Under the pieces are notes generated by a model, which was not told the origin of the DNA, ran no database searches, and saw only the letters and a list, made by a program, of their open reading frames with translations. The position numbers were made by a program, and so were the translations under genes. Of a DNA stretch of 8,194 nt, positions 1 to 5,572 are shown one piece after another; within the stretch, counting starts at the first letter, position 1; each line of letters begins with the position of its first letter. The DNA comes from Limnochordia bacterium (GTDB lineage: Bacteria; Bacillota; Limnochordia; Darwinibacteriales; B1SED10-159): positions 1 to 8,194 of the forward strand of contig SLOZ01000304.1 in assembly GCA_007132255.1 (NCBI GenBank), read 5' to 3'.

Positions 1-858
1 CATGAAGCCGCTGGCGAGGTAGTGGAAGTGCCGCAGCGCTGCAGTGTCCAAGTGGGTGACCGAGTTGTTGTCATGCCCCAACTCCCCTGTGGTTCTTGCG
101 CCCTGTGCGTTTCCGGAGAGTATATACATTGCCAGAACCCATACGACTATCAAACTTTTTCAGGCAACGAAGGTGATACGGACACCCATGTACAGTACTT
201 AATAAAGCCAGCATGGCTATTGGCTCCGATACCGGATGGCATCTCTTACGAGCTTGCTTCCCTCGCCTGCTGCGGGCTGGGGCCTACATTCGGTGCCCTG
301 GAGAATATGCAGACATCCGCTTTTGATACCGTTCTGATTACCGGAGGCGGTCCAGTAGGCCTCGGGGGTGTTGTGAATGCGAAGTATAGAGGTGCCAGAG
401 TGATCTTGGTCGATCCCGTGCCGTACCGTCGTGATAAGGCCAAAGAACTCGGTGCCGATCTTGTCCTTGACTCGCAGGATCCCGAGGTGCTGCACGCGAT
501 CATGGCCTTCACAGGATCTCTGGGCGTTGACGCTTGTTTGGAGTGTGCTGGTGTAGTCGAGGCCCAGCGGCTGTGCATTGATGCAGCACGCAGACGCGGT
601 CATATCATGCTTATTGGTGAGTGTTCTGATCCGCTTTCTATCGATGTCAGCAACGACTTCATTCGCAAAGGAATATCGCTCACAGGACAATGGCACTACA
701 ATCGCAATGGGATACCCAAGATCATGCAGGTAATCCAGGATTCTCGGGTTGTCAGCAAACTGATTAGTCACGTATTTCCTCTGCGTCAAATGCAGGAGGC
801 CCTAGAGATCGACTGTCAGCACCAGTCGGCAAAAATCATTCTTAAACCGTGGGAATGA
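1..858 (+). CDS. Zinc-dependent medium-chain alcohol/polyol dehydrogenase (5'-truncated by window edge)
   Basis: The frame is open from base 1, where it begins inside the GHE motif (HEAAGEV), so the gene starts outside the window. A GTG at 22 is internal and not the start. The 285 visible residues lack about 60 N-terminal residues of a normal 340-350 aa enzyme, including the first catalytic zinc Cys. Visible are His1, probably the second catalytic zinc ligand; the structural zinc cysteines C30, C33, C36 and C44 (C-x2-C-x2-C-x7-C); a Cys pair at 90-91 where the third catalytic ligand is expected; the Rossmann loop GGGPVG (115-120); and Asp138 at the end of the second strand, which favours NAD over NADP. 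Family knowledge: soluble cytoplasmic oxidation of a secondary alcohol or polyol (sorbitol/threonine dehydrogenase-like). The substrate cannot be told from sequence. The gene is closed by an intrinsic terminator, so it is the last gene of its transcript. Confidence 0.9.
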   Translation, partial: HEAAGEVVEVPQRCSVQVGDRVVVMPQLPCGSCALCVSGEYIHCQNPYDYQTFSGNEGDTDTHVQYLIKPAWLLAPIPDGISYELASLACCGLGPTFGALENMQTSAFDTVLITGGGPVGLGGVVNAKYRGARVILVDPVPYRRDKAKELGADLVLDSQDPEVLHAIMAFTGSLGVDACLECAGVVEAQRLCIDAARRRGHIMLIGECSDPLSIDVSNDFIRKGISLTGQWHYNRNGIPKIMQVIQDSRVVSKLISHVFPLRQMQEALEIDCQHQSAKIILKPWE

Positions 859-873
859 CACCAATGACACCAA
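854..873 (+). repeat. 9-bp tandem duplication across the dehydrogenase stop codon
   Basis: The unit TGACACCAA occurs twice in direct succession (856-864 and 865-873), and the preceding AA extends the 9-bp period back to 854. The first copy contains the TGA stop of the dehydrogenase. A further TGACACC lies at 949-955. This is probably a local slippage duplication with no evident function. Confidence 0.6.
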
Positions 874-875
874 AG

Positions 876-915
876 AAGCGCTGGAGCGTAATCATACGCA
901 CCGGCGCTTTGTTTT
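876..915 (+). terminator. Intrinsic terminator of the dehydrogenase gene
   Basis: Bases 876-890 pair with 895-909: 15 positions with one G-T wobble and one A-A mismatch, closing on a 4-base loop ATCA. A T-rich tail (TTGTTTT) follows. It starts 17 bp after the dehydrogenase stop and matches the standard form of a Rho-independent terminator. It insulates the dehydrogenase from the region to its right. Confidence 0.85.
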
Positions 916-919
916 CTGT

Positions 920-1225
920 GCAGCTAGACGTATGGAGGCATTCTGTTCTGACACCGCTGGTATTGTCACTGCTGCGAACGATCTGTCGATGGCTATCTAC
1001 TTGAAAACCTGGAACCTTCTTTGGCAGTCACACACATTTCATGGTTGCCTGCGAGCAGGCGGATAGGTGTGTTGACTTCCCGAGAGGAGATAGCCCTACA
1101 AGCTAACCATCTGTCGTGATAATGTGTTCAGTCCGCTGCTGTCCGCCGCCGACGCTTACGTTCTGCAGCAGAAATCGTAAAAAAGCTCTGCAAGTACCCC
1201 AGTGACGAGGGCTTCGGAGCTTTTT
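920..1225 (+). ncRNA. Candidate structured RNA with its own terminator (unidentified)
   Basis: No credible coding frame is present, but several helices can form in order: 920-924/971-975 enclosing 949-953/964-968; GGCTATCT 991-998 with AGATAGCC 1088-1095; inside that, AGTCA-CACAC 1026-1035 with 1067-1077 (10 bp, one bulged T); inside that, GCCTG 1047-1051 with CAGGC 1056-1060 (loop CGAG); then 1136-1141/1166-1171; then the terminator hairpin. The nested part (991-1095) forms a rod with a large asymmetric internal loop, loosely like 6S RNA, but the closing stem is shorter and the element smaller than usual. I could not match it to RNase P, tmRNA, SRP RNA or a riboswitch class I know. No clear promoter is visible between the two terminators. 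It could be a stand-alone RNA, an attenuator leader for the gene at 1471, or chance pairing. The strand is inferred from the neighbouring genes. Confidence 0.3.
1180..1225 (+). terminator. Intrinsic terminator, probably bidirectional
   Basis: AAAAAGCTCTG (1180-1190) pairs with CGGAGCTTTTT (1215-1225) with a single G-T wobble. Further pairing inside is possible (AAG 1192-1194 with CTT 1212-1214; CCC with GGG). A T-tract follows the stem on the + strand, and an A-tract precedes it, giving a T-tract on the - strand, so it could stop transcription both ways. No protein gene ends nearby (the dehydrogenase already has its own terminator), so it should terminate a non-coding transcript or act as an attenuator ahead of the gene at 1471. 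Confidence 0.7.
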
Positions 1226-1470
1226 GGCTTGGTAATTTGGTGTTGTATATCGCTGTTTTCGACGGGATATTCCAAAGCTGCTGGGGTCTCTCAGAGGTTC
1301 AATCGTTGGCCGGCGTCTGCTGACAATGTGTGTCCGGCGTAACACCGGACCCCGGTTCGGGCGCCAGGATATCCGACAGTCCAAAGAAAGATGGCGTAGA
1401 TACAGGGAATTCACCGTTCTTCCCGGAATACATACTCAATACATTGGTGTTTTGAGAGGAGCAAGGCTTC
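1226..1470 (+). other. Gene-free leader region of the beta-CASP gene
   Basis: No credible coding frame is present. Two adjacent GC-rich hairpins can form: GTCCGG 1332-1337 with CCGGAC 1345-1350 (7-base loop), directly followed by CCCG 1351-1354 with CGGG 1358-1361. A palindrome GGATATCC lies just after them. The region ends in a good ribosome binding site, GAGGAG 1456-1461, nine bases before the ATG at 1471. I found no convincing sigma-A promoter. TTCACC (1410-1415) with TACTCA 17 bases downstream is the best candidate and is poor. Confidence 0.4.
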
Positions 1471-3996
1471 ATGAACGTTGTATTCTGTGGTGGGGCCAGT
1501 GAAGTAGGTGCCAGCTGTTACCTAGTCCGCATCGACAACAAGAACATCGTCCTAGACTGCGGTATCCGCATGAAAGGTCAGGATCCCCTGCCCAATTTAC
1601 GGCAGATCCAACAGCTCGGCGGGGCCGATGCCATCATTGTCAGCCATGCACATCTAGACCATACCGGTGCTCTGCCAATACTCAGCCGCGAGTACCCGCA
1701 GGCCCGTATCTACATGACCCATGCCAGCAAGGCGTTAACGCAGGTGCTGCTGTATGACAGTCTCAAGATCATGGATCGCAATGAGGCGGATATACCCATC
1801 TATGCTGAAGCCCACGTGCGCGCCATGCTTGATCAAATAGTCTGCTATTCACCGCAGTATCCTTTTGCACCATTCCCCGGGGACAAGCTTACTGTCACAT
1901 TCTACAATGCTGGGCACGTAGCGGGATCGGTCATGGCCTACATCCAGGGAAAGGAAGGCACGGTTCTGTATACCGGTGACTTCTCTGTGGTGGACCAACA
2001 CACAGTGGCTGGTGCATCGATCCCCAAGTTGCGTCCTGATGTGCTGATTATGGAGTCCACCTACGGTGACGAACTGCATGCCAACCGCAGTATCGAGGAA
2101 GAACGTCTGGTAACCGCCGTGCAAGACGTTGTGAAGAAGGGTGGCAAGGTGCTGTTCCCGTCGTTTGCTCTCGGGCGGGCCCAGGAGCTGCTCTTAATCC
2201 TTAGACGAGCCCGCAACAAGAAACAGCTCCCCGAGATTCCGATCTATGTGGATGGCATGGTGCGCGCGATCAACCAGGTGTACCAAAACAACCCCAACTA
2301 TCTCCGCAACACCTTGGCCAAAAAAGTGTTTCGCGGGCAGCATCTGTTTTATGACGAGGATGAAACGATCAGCCCTGTGGGTAATGGTGAAACACGCAAG
2401 GAGATCCTGGCCAAGCCCGGCCCCTATTGTGTGATTGCCAGCTCCGGGATGTTGAAGGGCGGACCAAGCACAACATATGCCATGGAGTTTGCCAAAGATG
2501 CCAAGAATCTGATCGGGATCACCGGCTATCAGGATGAGGAAGCGCCGGGCCGGGAAATCATGAACATACTCCGAGACATGCAGGACAACCCCAATCAGAA
2601 AGCCGTGCTATCGTTGAACAACCAGGCGGTGCCCATCCAGTGTGCCTTGGGACGGTACGGTTTGTCGGCCCATGCCGATAAGACGAATCTCTTGGGAGTC
2701 GCCCATCGTGTTACGCCTCGCCATTTGTTCCTGGTTCATGGAGACTTTGCTGTTACGTCACGCTTTGCAGCAGCTCTGCAGAATGAACTGCGCGGTCGCG
2801 TTTATGTTCCCAGCAACGGGGAAGAATACGAGATCCAGCTGTCGAATCCGAGAAAGCAGGTGCAGTTTGAAATCGATGTTCCTTCATTGCATCAAGGCGC
2901 TTCTAAGCTGGACGAAGCGAACCTGCGCCGCCTCTGGGAGCATGTTCACCAGCATACCGGTGTCGAACGAGGGTACACCGTCGAAGAGCTGCACTGGCTG
3001 TGGACCGGCCAGTCGCAGCTGCCGGATGCAGAAGCGCAGTCGTTCATGGGCCTGCTAAACGGCACAGCGTACTTTTCGGCGAACTCTCGCAAACTCTTTT
3101 TGTTCCACCCAGCTTCTCGGGAGGAGCTGAGAACTCAATCCGATCGCTCCATGGAAGTGAACCAGATGATCCAATATGTCAAAGAGTTGTTCCCTGCCGA
3201 CGCGGGTCTTATCAAAGTGGGCGCTCGCATCGCTGACCGTGTTGCTCTATTGAGCTTCCATTTCCCGGCCCTAGCAGCGAAACGATATGAAGGGATCATC
3301 GAGGGAATCCATTCGGCAACCGGTTGGACACCGGAGCTTAACACGACGTGGAATCTGGAAGTGGCGCAGAGTCTTGTGGAAGGCCTTTTGCCGCCGACCG
3401 TGGCGGCCAGCAGGTACTCTTTCTTCCAAGAGCAGCACTCCTTAAGTGTGGCGCTCAATGGCGTCATAGAAGAAAAAGAAGACATTGTAGAGCAGTTTCG
3501 CCAACGGACAGGGCTCGAACTGAAGATCCTAGAACCTGGCCAAAGGCAAGCGGAGCAGCAGGATCTTGAGGTGAGGCACTATCCGCAGCCAATGGAGCAG
3601 AATCGGGCTTTGGCCTACGTACAGTCATGTTTGGAGCACCTAGGGCTGACGCACTTCAAAAAGGGCCGCAAAGTCCATAATGGGATACCGTACATTGAGG
3701 TATCGTTCATCTCACCCCAAATCGGGAACGCCTATTCTGACCAATTACGCGGGTTGGCGGAAGACATTGGCTGGAGCATCATGGTGGGCAAGAACCCGAA
3801 TCAGGCGGCCATCATACAGACCGCGGTCCAACTGTGTCGTCAATACGACATCGGCCTGCGCAAGAATCCCAGCATCTTTGTGGAACAGGCCTTGGTGCGC
3901 ATACAGCCCATAGCGAGTATATCTGATGAAGCTATCCAACAGCTGCAGAATGAGTTTCGCGCCAAGACCGGCTATGAACTAGTGGCGAATGATTAG
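1471..3996 (+). CDS. Metallo-beta-lactamase/beta-CASP nuclease-family protein with long duplicated C-terminal extension
   Basis: This is an 841-residue soluble protein of the RNase J/CPSF superfamily, which contains zinc-dependent RNA- or DNA-cleaving enzymes. The ATG at 1471 follows GAGGAG at 9-base spacing, and the protein opens directly with the first MBL strand (VVFCGGASEVG). All metal motifs are present: H59-x-H61-x-D63-H64, H149 (AGHVAGS) and D170 (YTGDF). The beta-CASP motifs are also present: A E195 (ESTYGD), B H401 (LSAHAD) and C H423 (VHGD). FPSFALGRAQE near 230-240 is typical of the CPSF-like branch. The core ends near residue 455. Residues about 485-555 form a helical/beta segment (YTVEELHWLWTG at 502-513, YF at 534-535, FLFHP at 543-547). 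Residues about 585-686 and 735-841 are two copies of one module. The intact active site supports nuclease activity; RNA as substrate is inferred. The gene stands apart from its neighbours by 183 bp or more on both sides. Confidence 0.92.
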   Translation: MNVVFCGGASEVGASCYLVRIDNKNIVLDCGIRMKGQDPLPNLRQIQQLGGADAIIVSHAHLDHTGALPILSREYPQARIYMTHASKALTQVLLYDSLKIMDRNEADIPIYAEAHVRAMLDQIVCYSPQYPFAPFPGDKLTVTFYNAGHVAGSVMAYIQGKEGTVLYTGDFSVVDQHTVAGASIPKLRPDVLIMESTYGDELHANRSIEEERLVTAVQDVVKKGGKVLFPSFALGRAQELLLILRRARNKKQLPEIPIYVDGMVRAINQVYQNNPNYLRNTLAKKVFRGQHLFYDEDETISPVGNGETRKEILAKPGPYCVIASSGMLKGGPSTTYAMEFAKDAKNLIGITGYQDEEAPGREIMNILRDMQDNPNQKAVLSLNNQAVPIQCALGRYGLSAHADKTNLLGVAHRVTPRHLFLVHGDFAVTSRFAAALQNELRGRVYVPSNGEEYEIQLSNPRKQVQFEIDVPSLHQGASKLDEANLRRLWEHVHQHTGVERGYTVEELHWLWTGQSQLPDAEAQSFMGLLNGTAYFSANSRKLFLFHPASREELRTQSDRSMEVNQMIQYVKELFPADAGLIKVGARIADRVALLSFHFPALAAKRYEGIIEGIHSATGWTPELNTTWNLEVAQSLVEGLLPPTVAASRYSFFQEQHSLSVALNGVIEEKEDIVEQFRQRTGLELKILEPGQRQAEQQDLEVRHYPQPMEQNRALAYVQSCLEHLGLTHFKKGRKVHNGIPYIEVSFISPQIGNAYSDQLRGLAEDIGWSIMVGKNPNQAAIIQTAVQLCRQYDIGLRKNPSIFVEQALVRIQPIASISDEAIQQLQNEFRAKTGYELVAND

Positions 3997-4024
3997 GCGC
4001 CCGCTCCCCAGCCGTCAGTTCCGC

Positions 4025-4077
4025 AGACGAGTTGACAGTGGAGCATGAAGTCAGCCCTCCTCGGGGCTGTACCGTCT
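4025..4077 (+). terminator. Weak hairpin after the beta-CASP gene, possible terminator
   Basis: CAGCCC (4052-4057) pairs with GGGCTG (4064-4069) around a 6-base loop, and AGACG (4025-4029) can pair with CGTCT (4073-4077) outside it. No T-tract follows, so it is not a standard intrinsic terminator. It could mark an RNA end or a factor-dependent stop, or be chance. Confidence 0.25.
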
Positions 4078-4091
4078 AACTGCCCACGAAA

Positions 4092-4124
4092 TTGACATTG
4101 CGCCTCGGTTATCTCTGCGATTAA
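4092..4124 (+). promoter_or_regulatory. Possible promoter of the methyltransferase gene
   Basis: A perfect -35 hexamer TTGACA lies at 4092-4097. The downstream partner is poor: TGCGAT at 18-base spacing, or GATTAA at 21. The position, about 80 bp before the methyltransferase start, is reasonable. Low confidence because of the weak -10. Confidence 0.25.
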
Positions 4125-4179
4125 GCGTTGATCATGACGCCAGGATGTTCAAAAATGGAAAGGGAAGAAGGTGTGTGGC

Positions 4180-4911
4180 ATGAAGAACTACAACCCAGCG
4201 GACAGTTTTGATCAAGTCACGGCTGCCCAGGATGTCCATTTTCGGCGTGGCGATGAGGAAGCTGCGGTTCGCTTTCTCAAACAACTCGCCAACGAAGGCC
4301 CCGCTCTGGAACTGGCTATCGGGACAGGAAGAATAGCGCTGCCGTTGGCTGCGACAGGCATTGCAGTTGATGGCATCGACATTTCTCCTCACATGATCGA
4401 ACAGCTGCGCAAGAGACCAGGTGGGGAAGATATCAGCGTCATGATGGGTAGCTTTGTCGATACCGTGATGTCACGGAAGTATAGCCTGGTCTATCTTGTA
4501 TTCAACTCCCTGTTTAATGTGTTATCCCAGGAAGAACAGATCCGATGTTTCGAGAACGCAGCAGCTCATCTCAGCGACGACGGCGTCTTTGTTGTGGAAG
4601 CGTATACGCCGGCGTTCCTCTATCGGCTTCAGGATAATCAGTATGTACAGGCTGAGGCCATAGAGGTGAATGCGGTACGGCTTGACGTCCTGCGTCACGA
4701 TGCAGTCGGCCAAAGCATTGCAGAAAACCACGTAACCTTCGCCGCAGACGGAATCAGGTTTAACCCTGTGGTTCAGCGTTATGCGTGGCCAGCCGAACTG
4801 GATCTGATGGCCCGTATAGCAGGATTGCACCTGCGAGAACGATGGGGGAGTTGGAGCGGGGAACCGTTCAACTCTGCAAGCGATAACTGCATCTCTGTCT
4901 ACGCCCGCTAA
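4180..4911 (+). CDS. Class I SAM-dependent methyltransferase
   Basis: This 243-residue soluble protein has a Rossmann-type methyltransferase fold. Motif I is LELAIGTGR (43-51; E44, G48 and G50 shape the SAM pocket), and the acidic residue ending strand 2 is D67 (GIDIS). A strand near 110 (VYLVFNSLFNVL) and GVFVVEAYTP fit motifs IV-VI. The ATG at 4180 has AGAAGG (4166-4171) 8 bases upstream. An in-frame GTG at 4171, with AAGGGA before it, would add three residues (V-C-G, the first read as Met) and cannot be excluded. The acceptor is not predictable: the family includes small-molecule, antibiotic and ubiquinone/menaquinone-like methylases, and no substrate-specific motif stands out. It starts 183 bp after the beta-CASP gene with its own leader, so co-transcription is uncertain. 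No intrinsic terminator is obvious after its TAA. The remaining C-terminal part (about 165-243) looks like the beta-rich insert and last strands common in this group. Confidence 0.85.
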   Translation: MKNYNPADSFDQVTAAQDVHFRRGDEEAAVRFLKQLANEGPALELAIGTGRIALPLAATGIAVDGIDISPHMIEQLRKRPGGEDISVMMGSFVDTVMSRKYSLVYLVFNSLFNVLSQEEQIRCFENAAAHLSDDGVFVVEAYTPAFLYRLQDNQYVQAEAIEVNAVRLDVLRHDAVGQSIAENHVTFAADGIRFNPVVQRYAWPAELDLMARIAGLHLRERWGSWSGEPFNSASDNCISVYAR

Positions 4912-5184
4912 GGAAGATGCCTAGATAGAACGCTGCGCACCAAGGAATACGGTCAGACAAGTTTTTGGAAGCTGCTCAAGGGAGTGCCAATTTTTCGGAT
5001 TCTCAAAGGCTTGCTGCCGCGATATGCCGTGGGAGTCGTATGCAGACCTAGTGGTGCAGTGTGGATTCGTGTCGTCTTTAATAATCTCTCTGCTTTCTGT
5101 CGGCGAATATCGCATTGATTCGCTGTTATATTTGCGATTAAACATTAAGATATCGAAAAATATTGCGGGTATCTGCGAAAAGGT
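4912..5184. other. Intergenic region with no recognised gene
   Basis: Nothing convincing is seen. The frame of the methyltransferase stays open for about 68 codons after its TAA (4912-5118), but has no ATG start or ribosome binding site (an in-frame GTG at 4984 lacks one). Base composition becomes AT-rich from about 5090 up to the promoter at 5185. There is no T-tract hairpin to end the methyltransferase transcript. Confidence 0.4.
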
Positions 5185-5213
5185 TTGCATCGATAATAGT
5201 TATCAGCTATAAT
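5185..5213 (+). promoter_or_regulatory. Sigma-A-type promoter of the ilvB-leuC T-box operon
   Basis: TTGCAT (5185-5190, 4 of 6 matches to TTGACA) and a perfect TATAAT (5208-5213) are separated by exactly 17 bases. Transcription should begin near 5219-5221, about 25 bases before T-box Stem I. The flanks are AT-rich, as usual for strong promoters. No operator-like inverted repeat is evident at the start site, which fits control by the leader RNA. Confidence 0.8.
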
Positions 5214-5240
5214 GGGAGAAATAGAATGACATACGTGAAA

Positions 5241-5540
5241 GCATTGATGAGGAGTAGTAGTTAGGTATCGGGTATCTCCAGAGAAGCGCGGCAGCTGCGA
5301 AGCGTTGTTACGGATACTAACGAACTCACCTCGGAGCGCCAATTCGAACCGTGGATTTTCGTAGAGTTGGCCGAGTGTTCACCACACTCGTTATCAAAAA
5401 CTGGACGACAATCATGCGAATCGTCCATGAGATGTGTTACCCAAGTGGTAACAGCAAAAAGGGTGGTACCGCGAAAACGGATCTTTTCGCCCCTTTGGCC
5501 AATAACAGGGCCGTTTGGGATGGGAAGATCTTTTTGTTTC
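5241..5540 (+). ncRNA. T-box riboswitch, tRNA-Leu specific by specifier CUC
   Basis: The leader binds uncharged tRNA and decides between termination and read-through. The T-box sequence AGGGTGGTACCGCG (5460-5473) is unmistakable. Stem I: GAGG 5249-5252 with CCTC 5329-5332; the loop-E pair AGTA 5256-5259 opposite GAA 5322-5324; helix 5260-5269 with 5313-5321; apical AGAGA and GCTGCGA motifs near 5280-5300. The specifier triplet after GAA is CTC at 5325-5327, followed by A, indicating leucine. Further hairpins: 5338-5345/5364-5371, 5372-5378/5384-5390, 5402-5408/5421-5427, and Stem III 5435-5441/5447-5453. In the antiterminator, GCGAAAA 5471-5477 pairs with TTTTCGC 5484-5490, and AAAGGG before the bulge pairs with CCCTTT after it. 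The bulge TGGT is complementary to tRNA ACCA. The exact 5' boundary is approximate. Confidence 0.95.
5478..5540 (+). terminator. T-box terminator hairpin, alternative to the antiterminator
   Basis: GATCTT (5480-5485) pairs with AAGATC (5525-5530), CCC/GGG pairs extend inwards, and GGCC (5497-5500) pairs with GGCC (5509-5512) around the loop AATAACA. An internal loop of Ts interrupts the stem. The tail TTTTTGTTT follows. The 5' arm uses bases of the antiterminator's 3' arm, so the two structures exclude each other, which is the expected T-box switch. It should form when tRNA-Leu is charged and end transcription before ilvB. Confidence 0.85.
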
Positions 5541-5555
5541 TACCACAATGTATTC

Positions 5556-5563
5556 GGGAGGGA
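5556..5563 (+). promoter_or_regulatory. Ribosome binding site of ilvB
   Basis: GGGAGGGA lies just after the T-box terminator. It is 11 bases (counted from GGAGG) before the ATG at 5573 and 5 bases before an in-frame GTG at 5567, so either could initiate. It rules out the much earlier in-frame start at 5351, which lies inside the riboswitch. Confidence 0.7.
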
Positions 5564-5572
5564 AGCGTGACC

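Noticed and set aside
217..789. Long open frame on the - strand within the dehydrogenase gene.
   Set aside because: It is a shadow of the dehydrogenase, whose zinc and NAD motifs are intact on the + strand; the antisense peptide resembles nothing known to me.
991..1095. Idea that the nested helices are 6S RNA or a known riboswitch.
   Set aside because: The outer stem is only 8 bp and the element about 105 nt, smaller than 6S RNA. I found none of the conserved core sequences of the TPP, SAM, FMN, lysine, THF, fluoride, ZTP or guanidine classes that I can recall. Kept only as an unidentified candidate.
981..1116. Direct repeat ATCTGTCG at 981-988 and 1109-1116.
   Set aside because: Eight bases matching once within 130 bp is expected by chance too often to claim an attachment site or target duplication, and nothing mobile lies between.
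1072..1123. Possible promoter made of TTGACT (1072-1077) and GATAAT (1118-1123).
   Set aside because: The spacing is 40 bases, far too long, and no acceptable partner lies at 16-18 bases from either hexamer.
1103..1414. 103-codon - strand open frame in the gene-free region before the beta-CASP gene.
   Set aside because: It is rich in Arg and Ser, has no recognisable motif, and runs through a bidirectional terminator and two hairpins. Not supported as a gene.
4912..5118. About 68 open codons in frame after the methyltransferase stop, with a fairly protein-like reading (WKLLKGVPIFRILKGLL).
   Set aside because: There is no ATG start or ribosome binding site, the methyltransferase already has a complete fold, and I recognise no family. 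It is more likely a chance open frame.
4116..5141. Shared TGCGATTAA at 4116-4124 and 5133-5141 as a regulatory motif.
   Set aside because: Only two copies of nine bases, without symmetric structure or consistent position relative to a promoter.
5351..5572. In-frame 5' extension of ilvB starting at a GTG at 5351 (74 extra codons).
   Set aside because: It lies wholly inside the T-box riboswitch and its terminator, has no ribosome binding site, and its peptide is unlike IlvB. The ribosome binding site at 5556-5563 and the start of family similarity place the start at 5573 (or 5567).
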